Below are positions 25,333-32,215 of a stretch of DNA of 39,028 nucleotides, piece after piece. This DNA is from Methanobacteriota archaeon (GTDB lineage Archaea; Thermoplasmatota; Poseidoniia; MGIII; CG-Epi1). The translations under genes were made by a program, and so were the position numbers. The stretch spans positions 1 to 39,028 of the forward strand of contig JAAZXG010000010.1 in the NCBI GenBank assembly GCA_014240255.1. Direction: 5' to 3'. The notes below the pieces were generated by a model, which saw only the letters and a list, made by a program, of their open reading frames with translations, was not told the origin of the DNA and made no database searches. Within the stretch, counting starts at the first letter, position 1. Every line of letters starts with the position of its first letter.

Positions 25333-26219
25333 TTAGTCAAAACCTCATTACCACTACTAGTTATCAACAATGTGTGTTCAGATTGGGCTACCATACCTTT
25401 ACCTAATTCATCTAAAACGGGATAATAGGAAACTATTCCGGCCCTCATGAGTTTCTGTAAATTTTTAGTTGCATCATTTTGAAATGCGTGTAACCATCTT
25501 TCAGCAAATGGTAAACCTTTGTATCTATTTTTTATTTCCATCATTAATTCGGTTGCTTTTTCATCACGGATATTACGAACTTGTCTTAGATGATATATAT
25601 TTGAATTTCTCTTACCGCCTACTCTTCCAGCCCCATCAGTTACAAATGGCTCTATGGCTACAATATCTCCCGCTTTTAGCACGGGTCCGCCTCTTTCTCT
25701 TACACTGGGAATGGAAACTCCACTATGTAAATTATATCTCTTTATTCTGTGCCCAGTCAGATTGGCAATAGGTCTATATCCATATCTTTCAATTGTCTCT
25801 TGTACGGCATGACCAATAACTCCAACACTTATTCCTGCAGCAGCAATCTCCACGGCTTTATTGAGAGCCTCACGTGAAGCTTCTATCATTTTTCTATATT
25901 TATCAGTACCAATTTCTACAGTTAATGCATTATCTCCAATGTATCCTTCAATATGCACACCAACATCAAGTTTGACCAAATCACCTTCACAAAATAAGTC
26001 GTCACTTTTACTCGATGGGGTCCAATGAGCTCCAACATTGTTAATTGCTAAATTCGTTGGAAATGCTAATTCACCTCCTTTCTCTCTTACATAATTTTCA
26101 ATTTCTTCGGTAACTTCCAACATTGATTTTTTTTCTTCAATTATATTTTTTCCAAACTGTAAAGCTTCACTGGCTAGTTTACCTGCTTGCCTCCATTTCT
26201 CTATTTCATCAGAATTCAA
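25329..26219 (-). CDS. map: Methionine aminopeptidase type II
   Basis: A 296-residue type II MetAP that removes initiator Met from new proteins using two metal ions. Metal ligands are visible in order: 'KLDVGVHIEGYIGDNAL' (two Asp), 'LTGHRIKRYNLHSG' (His), 'AIEPFV' (Glu) and near the end 'AQSEHTLLI' (Glu). The track start at 26255 adds 12 unlikely residues; TTG 26219 ('LNSDEIEKWRQAGK') overlaps the sua5 stop and aligns with archaeal MetAP starts, so I choose it. Operon with sua5 upstream and clc downstream. Confidence 0.92.
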   Translation of the reverse strand: MNSDEIEKWRQAGKLASEALQFGKNIIEEKKSMLEVTEEIENYVREKGGELAFPTNLAINNVGAHWTPSSKSDDLFCEGDLVKLDVGVHIEGYIGDNALTVEIGTDKYRKMIEASREALNKAVEIAAAGISVGVIGHAVQETIERYGYRPIANLTGHRIKRYNLHSGVSIPSVRERGGPVLKAGDIVAIEPFVTDGAGRVGGKRNSNIYHLRQVRNIRDEKATELMMEIKNRYKGLPFAERWLHAFQNDATKNLQKLMRAGIVSYYPVLDELGKGMVAQSEHTLLITSSGNEVLTK

Positions 26220-26784
26220 ACATACCCTCCAGAATGGTTGAGTATAAAGCACCAATCCGTCTTACTTCGGGCTTATTTTTTGATAAATCAATAATGGTAG
26301 ATTCAATACCTGTTGGTTTTTCTCCATCTAAATAATAGCAATTATTCTTAAATATATCTTTAGCCTCTTTTATATTTTTTGCAATTTTCTCTCCATGGAT
26401 ATTCGCACTTGTAGTTATGATAGGACTATCTTTTGCTAAATCATTTGCAGTCTCATTTAATGGTATTCTTATTGCAATATTTCCATTTTTACTAACTCCT
26501 TTTGCAAGTTTCATTTTTGATTTCATTATGAGCGTTACAGGGCCTGGTAGGAAATCAGAAATAATCTTTTCATATTTTGTATTTACTTCACAAAAATCAT
26601 AAATTTCTTTTTTATTATTTAACATAATACTCAGCCCATCACTTTGCTTTCCCTTAATTTCAAAAAGTCTGTCAACAGCAGTTTGATTAAATGGATCACA
26701 TCCCATTCCTAAGACAGTATCAGTTGGATAAATCACAATTTCTCCATTTCGAATTGCTTCTCTAGCCTCTTCGATAGAAATCAT
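26209..26784 (-). CDS. Threonylcarbamoyl-AMP synthase (Sua5/YrdC)
   Basis: A 191-residue YrdC-type enzyme making threonylcarbamoyl-AMP from Thr, bicarbonate and ATP, the first step of tRNA t6A37 synthesis. Conserved 'YPTDTVLGMGCD', 'KGKQSD', 'LPGPVTLIM', 'IAIRIP' and 'ITTSANIHGE' are all present. It lacks the extra Sua5 C-terminal domain. A possible KEOPS Pcc1-like domain is encoded about 2 kb away (28384). Leads the sua5-map-clc operon; TTTTAATA box about 27 nt upstream. Confidence 0.93.
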   Translation of the reverse strand: MISIEEAREAIRNGEIVIYPTDTVLGMGCDPFNQTAVDRLFEIKGKQSDGLSIMLNNKKEIYDFCEVNTKYEKIISDFLPGPVTLIMKSKMKLAKGVSKNGNIAIRIPLNETANDLAKDSPIITTSANIHGEKIAKNIKEAKDIFKNNCYYLDGEKPTGIESTIIDLSKNKPEVRRIGALYSTILEGMFEF

Positions 26785-26808
26785 AACTTTTGATGAGAAA
26801 TACGCTAG

Positions 26809-26816
26809 TTTTAATA
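26809..26816 (-). promoter_or_regulatory. TATA-like box for the sua5-map-clc operon
   Basis: ATATTAAAAC on the minus strand, centred about 27 nt upstream of ATG 26784. Confidence 0.4.
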
Positions 26817-26828
26817 TCTTTGTATAAA

Positions 26829-27971
26829 TTATCTCTGTTCAATTGGCCTAAAAGTCCGATCAATAGTTCCAACATATCTAGCCCTTGGTCTGATTAATCG
26901 ATTATTCTTATATTGTTCTAAGACATGCGCAGTCCAGCCAGCCACTCTTGACATTGCAAAAAGTGGTGTGAATAAGTCAGTAGGAATATCAAGCCCATAG
27001 AGCAGTGGGGCTGAATAAAAGTCAACGTTTGTGATAATTTCTTTTCTTGCTTTTACTTGTTTTTCAATCTCTTCAGAGATATTAAAAAGCTCCATATCTC
27101 CTCTTTCTTCCCAGAGTTTTTTAGCCATACCCTTGAGATGTGGTTTTCGTGCATCATCTACCTTGTAAACTCGATGTCCAAAACCCATTATTTTTTGCTT
27201 AGTATTTAATGCATTTTCAATAAAAGAAGATGCATTATCCACATTTCCAACTTCAATAATCATTTCCATAGCTTTTTCATTGGCACCACCGTGCAATGGG
27301 CCACTTAGAGTTCCTACTGCCGAAGTTATTGCTGAATGCATATTTGCTAGAGTTCCTGCAGTCACTCTAGCTGAAAATGTAGATGCATTAAAACCGTGAT
27401 CTGCTAATAAAATAAGATAAAGATTCAATGCTTGAACTTGAATAGGTGTTGGTTCTTTTCCATGCAACATTCGCAGGAAATCTTCAGCATGCCCTCTACT
27501 TGGATCTGCTTCAATGAGTGGTAGGCCTTCTCTAAGCCTGTGTATAATTGCAACCGCAGTAGAGATTTGCCCAACTAAACGTAAAGCCTTTGGTGGTAAC
27601 TCATTTAGAGGGACATTCTTTTCAAAGTGTCCTAAACTAGAAACTACAGTTCTTAATGTGCTCATTGGTGAAGTTTTACCCGATAATTCAGTTATTACTT
27701 TGATTACTTCCTTGGGAAGAACTCTCGCTTCACCAATTCTTTTAGTCATTTCATCAAGACGTTCTTTATTTGGTAATTCAGTATCGTAAAGTAGACAAAT
27801 TGTTTCTTCAAAAGTCGTGTCAAATGCTAGATCATCAATATTATATCCGCAATATCTTAGAATGCCTTTTTCGCCATTAACTGAGCTTAATTTAGTGTCG
27901 GCAGCGACGATACCTTCGAGTCCTTTTACAGGTTCAGCAATTGAATCTTTGTTATCTTTTGGTAGTGACAC
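26829..27971 (-). CDS. gltA: Citrate synthase
   Basis: A 380-residue citrate synthase joining oxaloacetate and acetyl-CoA at the entry of the TCA cycle. Visible motifs include 'GLEGIVAADTKLSSV', 'HGFNASTFSARV', 'GPLHGGANEKA' (active His), 'GFGHRVYK' (second His) and 'VDFYSAPLLYGL' (catalytic Asp). Length fits the short archaeal/Gram-positive type. GTG start with a TATATTTA box centred 25 nt upstream. Monocistronic. Confidence 0.95.
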   Translation of the reverse strand: MSLPKDNKDSIAEPVKGLEGIVAADTKLSSVNGEKGILRYCGYNIDDLAFDTTFEETICLLYDTELPNKERLDEMTKRIGEARVLPKEVIKVITELSGKTSPMSTLRTVVSSLGHFEKNVPLNELPPKALRLVGQISTAVAIIHRLREGLPLIEADPSRGHAEDFLRMLHGKEPTPIQVQALNLYLILLADHGFNASTFSARVTAGTLANMHSAITSAVGTLSGPLHGGANEKAMEMIIEVGNVDNASSFIENALNTKQKIMGFGHRVYKVDDARKPHLKGMAKKLWEERGDMELFNISEEIEKQVKARKEIITNVDFYSAPLLYGLDIPTDLFTPLFAMSRVAGWTAHVLEQYKNNRLIRPRARYVGTIDRTFRPIEQR

Positions 27972-27990
27972 GTTTTAAACATAAAGAGTA

Positions 27991-27999
27991 TTATATTTA
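27991..27999 (-). promoter_or_regulatory. TATA-like box for citrate synthase
   Basis: CTAAATATAA centred about 25 nt upstream of GTG 27971. A second AT box, GTTTAAAAC, lies immediately before the start codon, too close to act as its TATA. Confidence 0.45.
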
Positions 28000-28011
28000 G
28001 TATTTGCCAAG

Positions 28012-28347
28012 CTATTCTTGTTTGTATTTAGTAACTCTAATTCCAAGTTCGCCCCTTATAGCTGGACGATTCATAATTTCTTTCATTTTATGATTAAATG
28101 CTTCTTCTAAATCTACATTCATTGCAATTGCATGACCTATTATTAAAATCAAAATATCTGCTAATTCTTCAGCTTTTTCAGATTGAGGTTTTCCTTTTGT
28201 GAAACATTCAGCTAATTCACCTAGTTCTTCTATTGTTAGTAATATTCGGTAGGCCATATCATGACCATTATTTTCTTTTTTGCTAAATTCATGCTTATCA
28301 TGGAACTCTTTTACTTTTGCTAGCATGTTAGCATAAGTTTGACTCAT
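28012..28347 (-). CDS. MazG-like nucleotide pyrophosphohydrolase
   Basis: A 111-residue all-alpha NTP pyrophosphatase. 'TIEELGELAEC' and 'EELADILILIIGHA' supply the ExxE and ExxD Mg-binding motifs of the MazG superfamily, which hydrolyse (d)NTPs to monophosphates for pool cleaning. Single-domain size resembles MazG-like iMazG/dCTPase proteins. I see no strong promoter; the upstream gene ends 36 nt before it. Confidence 0.85.
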   Translation of the reverse strand: MSQTYANMLAKVKEFHDKHEFSKKENNGHDMAYRILLTIEELGELAECFTKGKPQSEKAEELADILILIIGHAIAMNVDLEEAFNHKMKEIMNRPAIRGELGIRVTKYKQE

Positions 28348-28383
28348 AGTGTGTTACAAAGGTTAGTCTTTGTTAGCTTTACT

Positions 28384-29313
28384 CTACTGTTTAGTTATTT
28401 TTTCAGCGACTGAAACACAAGCCATAAAATCTTCAGTAGCTTCTCTTAAGCTACCCAAATTTTCAGCTTTGATAGTGGCTTTTAGTTTATTATCAACAAC
28501 TTTTGTTTCAACCCAGCCTATATTTTCAGGTTCGGTTGATTTAGCTACTGAATTAGCAATTATATTTGAATCAAATACGATTTCAAATTCAATTTTATGT
28601 TTAATAATATCACGTATTGCTTTTTGACTGCCACTTCCATATTGAGCGGCTTTTTTCTTTCTGTTTGCGATTTCTTTAGGTAATCCCAGTTTTTGAGCAG
28701 CTTCTCTAAGTGGAACTTTACCTATCTCACCTATACGCTCTTTTTGACTAAATGAATTGGCAGCTTCAATTACATTGTCTGAAAGATAGGGGCAGGAAAG
28801 TTCTAAATTAAATACCTCAGTTATCCTTTTTTCTCTGTCTTTTAACCTTTTATTTAACTCATTAACTTCTTTTGACAAATTAGGGATATTTCCTTCTTTT
28901 CTAAATCTAGCATATCCTCCAAATAGTTCATCTGCGCCCTGACCACACATTAATATTGAATTAGTTGAGTTTTTAGCAGCTATCCAAAATGGTAACATGA
29001 ATTCAACTTCTATAGCTTTCAAGTCAATTTTTTTTTGCATATTAAAACCCTCAACAACCATTTCCTTAGGTTCAATCTCAATAATTGTAAGATCCATACC
29101 AATCATTTCTGCAGCAGTCTTTGCAGCTTCTAAATCGTGTGATTTTGGAGTTCCCACAGCAATAAGCTCAACATCAGTATATTTTTTAGCTAGAAAAGCT
29201 ACTAAAGTCGAATCAATTCCTCCCGAAAAAGAGACCGTAATAGCCTTGTTACATGTATCTTTTACTGCAATATCAATAGCATTACAAAGTATTTCCAGAC
29301 GTTTGTTTTTCAT
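28384..29313 (-). CDS. Asparagine-synthetase-like PP-loop ATPase fused to Pcc1-like domain
   Basis: A 309-residue protein. Residues 1-240 are the ATP-pyrophosphatase half of asparagine synthetase: 'SFSGGIDSTLVAF' (PP-loop, 28-40), 'CGQGADELFGGYARF' (123-137), 'PLREAAQKLGLP', 'RKKKAAQYGSGSQ'. No glutaminase domain is present. Residues 241-309 ('VFDSNIIANSVAKSTEPEN', then 'LKATIKAENLGSLREATEDF') look like Pcc1, the dimerisation subunit of the KEOPS t6A complex. It is coupled to TBP upstream by TAATG. The PP-loop half is secure; the Pcc1 call is from pattern reading. The chemistry is unknown, perhaps an adenylating step in RNA modification. Confidence 0.85.
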   Translation of the reverse strand: MKNKRLEILCNAIDIAVKDTCNKAITVSFSGGIDSTLVAFLAKKYTDVELIAVGTPKSHDLEAAKTAAEMIGMDLTIIEIEPKEMVVEGFNMQKKIDLKAIEVEFMLPFWIAAKNSTNSILMCGQGADELFGGYARFRKEGNIPNLSKEVNELNKRLKDREKRITEVFNLELSCPYLSDNVIEAANSFSQKERIGEIGKVPLREAAQKLGLPKEIANRKKKAAQYGSGSQKAIRDIIKHKIEFEIVFDSNIIANSVAKSTEPENIGWVETKVVDNKLKATIKAENLGSLREATEDFMACVSVAEKITKQ

Positions 29314-29864
29314 TATGAAGCAATGCCACTTTCTGTCATGAATATTTTTAATTCCTTCAAAGCTTTTTTAGCTTTTGCCTCACTAATAATGTCTGTAACA
29401 ATTAATACTCCTGATTGAAAAATAATAAAACTAGCATCAGGTTTGTCCATTCTTAATACTAATCCTTGGAAGCGGAGTGGGTCATATTCAGCACCAGGTA
29501 TTGCTAGAGCCATAGCTTTTAGATCAACTATTTTACCAATATTTTCTTTAACTACCATGTTTTCTAATTTAGTAGCTCTTTTTGTACTAACTTTTGAATC
29601 AATAGTTTTTACTAATTCTTTTAACTTCGTCATGATATCCTTACCTTCATTCAGAGTAGTTACACCAGTTATCAAGGCTTTCCCATTGCTGAATAATACG
29701 CCTGCTGCTTTTTTCGAACTATTAGTATCCATTTCAATAATGACTGAAGGATTACCTGAACTAGAATATCTAGCGTTAGGTAACTCAGTTGCTAATGTGA
29801 TTAATTCTAGTTCCTTTCCGAGATGGGATACTGCAATTACATTTTCAACTTTGATGTTACTCAC
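29313..29864 (-). CDS. tbp: TATA-box-binding protein
   Basis: A 183-residue TBP with two direct repeats of about 90 residues. The paired signatures are 'PNARYSSSGNPSVIIEM' with 'SNGKALITG' in repeat 1, and 'PGAEYDPLRFQGLVLRM' with 'QSGVLIVTD' in repeat 2. It recruits TFB and RNA polymerase to the TATA boxes seen throughout the window. GTG start with TTTAAT centred 24.5 nt upstream. The downstream PP-loop/Pcc1 gene overlaps its stop, an unusual partner. Confidence 0.95.
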   Translation of the reverse strand: MSNIKVENVIAVSHLGKELELITLATELPNARYSSSGNPSVIIEMDTNSSKKAAGVLFSNGKALITGVTTLNEGKDIMTKLKELVKTIDSKVSTKRATKLENMVVKENIGKIVDLKAMALAIPGAEYDPLRFQGLVLRMDKPDASFIIFQSGVLIVTDIISEAKAKKALKELKIFMTESGIAS

Positions 29865-29885
29865 AAATTATTCAAAACAGGCAAG

Positions 29886-29891
29886 TTTAAT
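29886..29891 (-). promoter_or_regulatory. TATA-like box for the tbp operon
   Basis: ATTAAA centred 24.5 nt upstream of GTG 29864; TBP could bind its own promoter here. Confidence 0.45.
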
Positions 29892-29901
29892 AGCTTAACC
29901 T

Positions 29902-30906
29902 TCAAGCAAATTCATCAAAAGGATAGGGTTCTGGGTCCCTTTTTCCCATTAATATTTGGGTTTCTGGAACTGTTAGTAATGGTATCGGCCATGTTGGCCC
30001 ATCTTCAATTGCCAGCCTAGGGCATGCTGTAATAACTGCAGCATCGATTCCTAATCCCAATAATTGGTCATGAGATTGGTGCATGCTTCCAATCATAATA
30101 GTTTCTTTTCCATTTTCAATTAGTAATTCTTCAATTTTATCGGCTAATTCTATCCTTTTTTGTCCAATTTGGTTTGAGAAAAGTATGGCCCACCTTTTTG
30201 CATTAGTAGCTACAGACATAGCTGCATATCGCTGTTTTAAGAAAGGTCTAGGATCGGCTATAGTCACAGTGCCATTATGAGGTTCTAGGCATGCAACTGG
30301 TTTGCCTGTTGAGAGAGCGACAGTCAATGGATGAAATAATCCAGTTCCAATGTATAGATATCCGTCCACGTTTAATTTTCTAGCAGCAGATGAATTACAA
30401 CCTAAAAGTTGTCCTGCAGCAGCTAACCTTGGACCGCCAGTAGTTACACTGGTATCAAATCCTTCTTTTTCTAGTATTTTTCCGGCACTATCAATCATAT
30501 GTAGATGTTGAGCTGTAGTAACTACTCCAATTTTTTGAGGAAGTATTTTCTTCAATTCATTTATTGCCTTTTTACTAAGTGACAATTTTCCCGTGTGCCT
30601 TACGGGAACAAAAAAAGTGGGAACTGCGTAGAATTCAGAATGGTAAGGCATAGGTAAATGTCCCATATGAATTAAGGCATCTGCTCCAATTTCTTCTAAA
30701 GGTCTATCAGCCAAATCACAAGCACCATATGTTGGTTCACCCCATAGTACGACTTTGGCTTCCGTCAATTTAGTTACAAATGTTACTATTTCATGAGATT
30801 TTGTTTTTAATCCATCTGGAACTTGGATTCCAATTCTTTTTTTTCCTTTGAGTTTTAGGCAAACCTCTTCTATTCCAGGTTTCCAATCAAATGTTATTTC
30901 ACTCAT
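29902..30906 (-). CDS. dph2: Diphthamide biosynthesis enzyme Dph2 (2-(3-amino-3-carboxypropyl)histidine synthase)
   Basis: A 334-residue Dph1/Dph2-family enzyme catalysing the first step of diphthamide formation on elongation factor 2, using a [4Fe-4S] cluster to cleave SAM. Three cluster cysteines appear, one per domain: 'TYGACDLAD', 'LLGCNSSAA' and 'ITACPRLAIED'. Length is as expected. Own promoter about 24 nt upstream of the ATG. Confidence 0.94.
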   Translation of the reverse strand: MSEITFDWKPGIEEVCLKLKGKKRIGIQVPDGLKTKSHEIVTFVTKLTEAKVVLWGEPTYGACDLADRPLEEIGADALIHMGHLPMPYHSEFYAVPTFFVPVRHTGKLSLSKKAINELKKILPQKIGVVTTAQHLHMIDSAGKILEKEGFDTSVTTGGPRLAAAGQLLGCNSSAARKLNVDGYLYIGTGLFHPLTVALSTGKPVACLEPHNGTVTIADPRPFLKQRYAAMSVATNAKRWAILFSNQIGQKRIELADKIEELLIENGKETIMIGSMHQSHDQLLGLGIDAAVITACPRLAIEDGPTWPIPLLTVPETQILMGKRDPEPYPFDEFA

Positions 30907-30926
30907 CTACTAATATGGTCCTTCTG

Positions 30927-30932
30927 ATATAG
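30927..30932 (-). promoter_or_regulatory. TATA-like box for dph2
   Basis: CCTATATC on the minus strand, centred about 23.5 nt upstream of ATG 30906. Confidence 0.4.
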
Positions 30933-30953
30933 GATATAATAATATTGTTTGGA

Positions 30954-31292
30954 CTATTTTAGTATAATAAGGTTTAATTCTAATAATTTTTCAAGAAATA
31001 TTTGCACTCTACTAGCTGCAGGTGCTACTTCTTCTCCAAATCGCGAGTCAAATGCATCCACAATGTCTTTAACTGAATTTTCACCATTACATAGTTCCCA
31101 AATAAGAGTAGTATATTTGTCAAGGGGCCTTTTGATTATTTCTGGACCTCCTATTCTATCATGAAACCATTTTTCTATTGATCCAAAATATTTAGGATAA
31201 GTTATTACCACTATATCGCCATCACTGTTTGAACTTATTTTAGGGTCTGGATTCTTAGTTGGTTTTTTTAATAAAATCTCGCTCTTTTTCAT
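30954..31292 (-). CDS. PqqD-like domain protein
   Basis: A 112-residue protein starting at 'MKKSEILLKKP'. The C-terminal half ('RPLDKYTTLIWELCNGENSV', 'IVDAFDSRFG', 'FLEKLLELNLI') has the winged PqqD pattern, a peptide chaperone that in RiPP pathways presents precursors to radical SAM enzymes. No radical SAM gene is near, so a RiPP role is unproven. The 166-aa track ORF is rejected because its first 54 codons read out of frame through a small membrane-protein gene. ATG 31292 overlaps that gene's stop (ATGA). Confidence 0.75.
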   Translation of the reverse strand: MKKSEILLKKPTKNPDPKISSNSDGDIVVITYPKYFGSIEKWFHDRIGGPEIIKRPLDKYTTLIWELCNGENSVKDIVDAFDSRFGEEVAPAASRVQIFLEKLLELNLIILK

Positions 31293-31462
31293 AATTTTTC
31301 CATTCCTATTATCATTACAACCAAAGTTGCAGCACCACCTATTGCAGCATATCTTATAGCTAATTTCTGATCTTGCCATACAAAACGTGAGACCCATACA
31401 AGCCACCCACACACTAAGGCGGTAATGAGCATAATTCCAAAAATGATAGTCCACCAGTTCAC
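31289..31462 (-). CDS. Small two-helix membrane protein (57 aa) upstream of the PqqD-like gene
   Basis: Absent from the track because of length and hidden by a longer wrong-frame ORF. A GTG at 31462 opens 57 codons to a TGA overlapping the PqqD-like start. Two hydrophobic helices ('WTIIFGIMLITALVCGWLVWV' and 'AAIGGAATLVVMIIGM') flank a short basic loop with 'RFVWQDQK'. A TTAATTA box lies 23 nt upstream. The coupling suggests the PqqD-like protein works at this membrane partner (inference). No family recognised. Confidence 0.65.
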   Translation of the reverse strand: MNWWTIIFGIMLITALVCGWLVWVSRFVWQDQKLAIRYAAIGGAATLVVMIIGMEKL

Positions 31463-31481
31463 AATGTCTTATTGGTTGGGA

Positions 31482-31489
31482 TTAATTAG
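31482..31489 (-). promoter_or_regulatory. TATA-like box for the small membrane protein-PqqD operon
   Basis: CTAATTAA centred about 23 nt upstream of GTG 31462, immediately downstream of the tRNA-Gln 3' end. Confidence 0.4.
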
Positions 31490-31492
31490 TGG

Positions 31493-31565
31493 TAGCCCCG
31501 CCAGGATTCGAACCTGGGTCTCAAGATCCAGAGTCTCAAATGATGGACCGCTACACTACGGGGCT
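31493..31565 (-). tRNA. tRNA-Gln (CUG)
   Basis: A 73-nt cloverleaf. The acceptor AGCCCCG pairs with CGGGGCT, followed by A73; the T-arm is CCAGG-TTCGAAT-CCTGG. The anticodon loop CTCTGGA gives anticodon CTG (T33, G37), flanked by a stem with two G-T pairs. Discriminator, acceptor and overall sequence match archaeal tRNA-Gln. CCA is not encoded and no intron is seen. The D-stem is weak (one mismatch). In archaea it would be charged via Glu-tRNA-Gln, for which gltX is in this window. Confidence 0.8.
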
Positions 31566-31579
31566 GAACAATGTTCAGC
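31563..31579. repeat. Perfect 8-bp inverted repeat at the tRNA-Gln 5' boundary
   Basis: GCTGAACA-A-TGTTCAGC, perfect arms with a 1-nt centre. It includes the first three bases of the tRNA. Could be an operator or a cruciform; too tight a loop for an RNA hairpin without opening a few pairs. Confidence 0.6.
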
Positions 31580-31593
31580 TTGGTTCGGTCCAT

Positions 31594-31600
31594 AAAAAAA
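31594..31600 (-). terminator. Oligo-T terminator after the PRC-barrel gene
   Basis: T7 run on the minus strand, 20 nt past the PRC-barrel stop and about 30 nt before tRNA-Gln. Archaeal polymerase terminates on such tracts; the same run could instead be part of the tRNA promoter. Confidence 0.35.
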
Positions 31601-31619
31601 CGTTGGTATTTGGATTCAC

Positions 31620-31925
31620 TTAATTTTCGTCATAAAATTCATCATCTTCATCTTCGAATTTGAATTCTGTAGTTTCATTATTAGATAATTCTATTTTTTC
31701 TGGAAAATATCTCAATATAATAACGTCATCTAGGTCCTGCACCCATCTATATGGTATGATTATATTTTCACTGTCTTTAACAAGTCGGGGTGTAGTCCCC
31801 GTAATTAATAATGCGGAAATTACACGTTGTGTTGTGTCAAGTAACACATCATGAACAACACCTAAACGTTGTCCTTTTCTTGTATAAACCGTCAGTCCAG
31901 CTAGTCTTGAGGCTTCATTAAGCAC
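31620..31925 (-). CDS. PRC-barrel domain protein
   Basis: A 101-residue protein: PRC-barrel at about 1-75 ('AGLTVYTRKGQRLGVVHDVLLD', 'IIIPYRWVQDLDDVIIL') and an acidic tail ('FKFEDEDDEF'). In archaea PRC-barrel proteins include the CdpB cell-division factors, while others act in RNA processing; this one cannot be assigned. GTG start, with ATATAATT centred 23.5 nt upstream. Divergent from eS17 with separate boxes. Confidence 0.85.
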   Translation of the reverse strand: MLNEASRLAGLTVYTRKGQRLGVVHDVLLDTTQRVISALLITGTTPRLVKDSENIIIPYRWVQDLDDVIILRYFPEKIELSNNETTEFKFEDEDDEFYDEN

Positions 31926-31944
31926 AGTTGGTTATCGGGTCTCC

Positions 31945-31952
31945 ATATAATT
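31945..31952 (-). promoter_or_regulatory. TATA-like box for the PRC-barrel gene
   Basis: AATTATAT centred 23.5 nt upstream of GTG 31925. Confidence 0.45.
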
Positions 31953-31992
31953 ATTTTGCTCTTGAATAATATGTTAGTAATTGGTAATAGAC

Positions 31993-32000
31993 TATAAATA
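31993..32000 (+). promoter_or_regulatory. TATA box for eS17 operon
   Basis: TATAAATA, the most canonical box in the window, centred about 27 nt upstream of ATG 32024. Confidence 0.6.
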
Positions 32001-32023
32001 GAGGCCAAAAGTGAAGCGGATGC

Positions 32024-32215
32024 ATGGGTAGAGTAAGGCCAACATACATCAAACGCGTAGCTATAGAATTAGTTAGGAATCATCCGGAGAGGTTTACTGA
32101 GGATTTTGATCATAATAAATTAGTCGTAGGAGAATTAACAGATGTGGAAAGTTTAACTATGCGTAATAGAATTACAGGTTATGTAACTCGTTATCGGAAA
32201 CAGGAACAGAATTGA
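32024..32215 (+). CDS. rps17e: Ribosomal protein eS17
   Basis: A 63-residue small-subunit ribosomal protein shared by archaea and eukaryotes and absent from bacteria. 'MGRVRPTYIKRVAIELV', 'FTEDFDHNKLVVGELT' and 'RNRITGYVTR' match the family throughout. Its stop overlaps the TTG start of the geranylgeranyl reductase gene (TTGA). Confidence 0.96.
   Translation: MGRVRPTYIKRVAIELVRNHPERFTEDFDHNKLVVGELTDVESLTMRNRITGYVTRYRKQEQN

Noticed and set aside
26220-26255. Upstream start of the methionine aminopeptidase
   Set aside because: Adds residues within the sua5 coding end that do not match MetAP; TTG 26219 fits better.
27971-27980. GTTTAAAAC next to the citrate synthase start as its TATA box
   Set aside because: It abuts the start codon; TATATTTA about 25 nt upstream fits the spacing of the other genes.
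31293-31454. First 54 codons of the 166-aa ORF before the PqqD-like domain
   Set aside because: Cys-rich, unconvincing sequence; the same DNA read in another frame gives a well-formed two-helix membrane protein with coupled stop.
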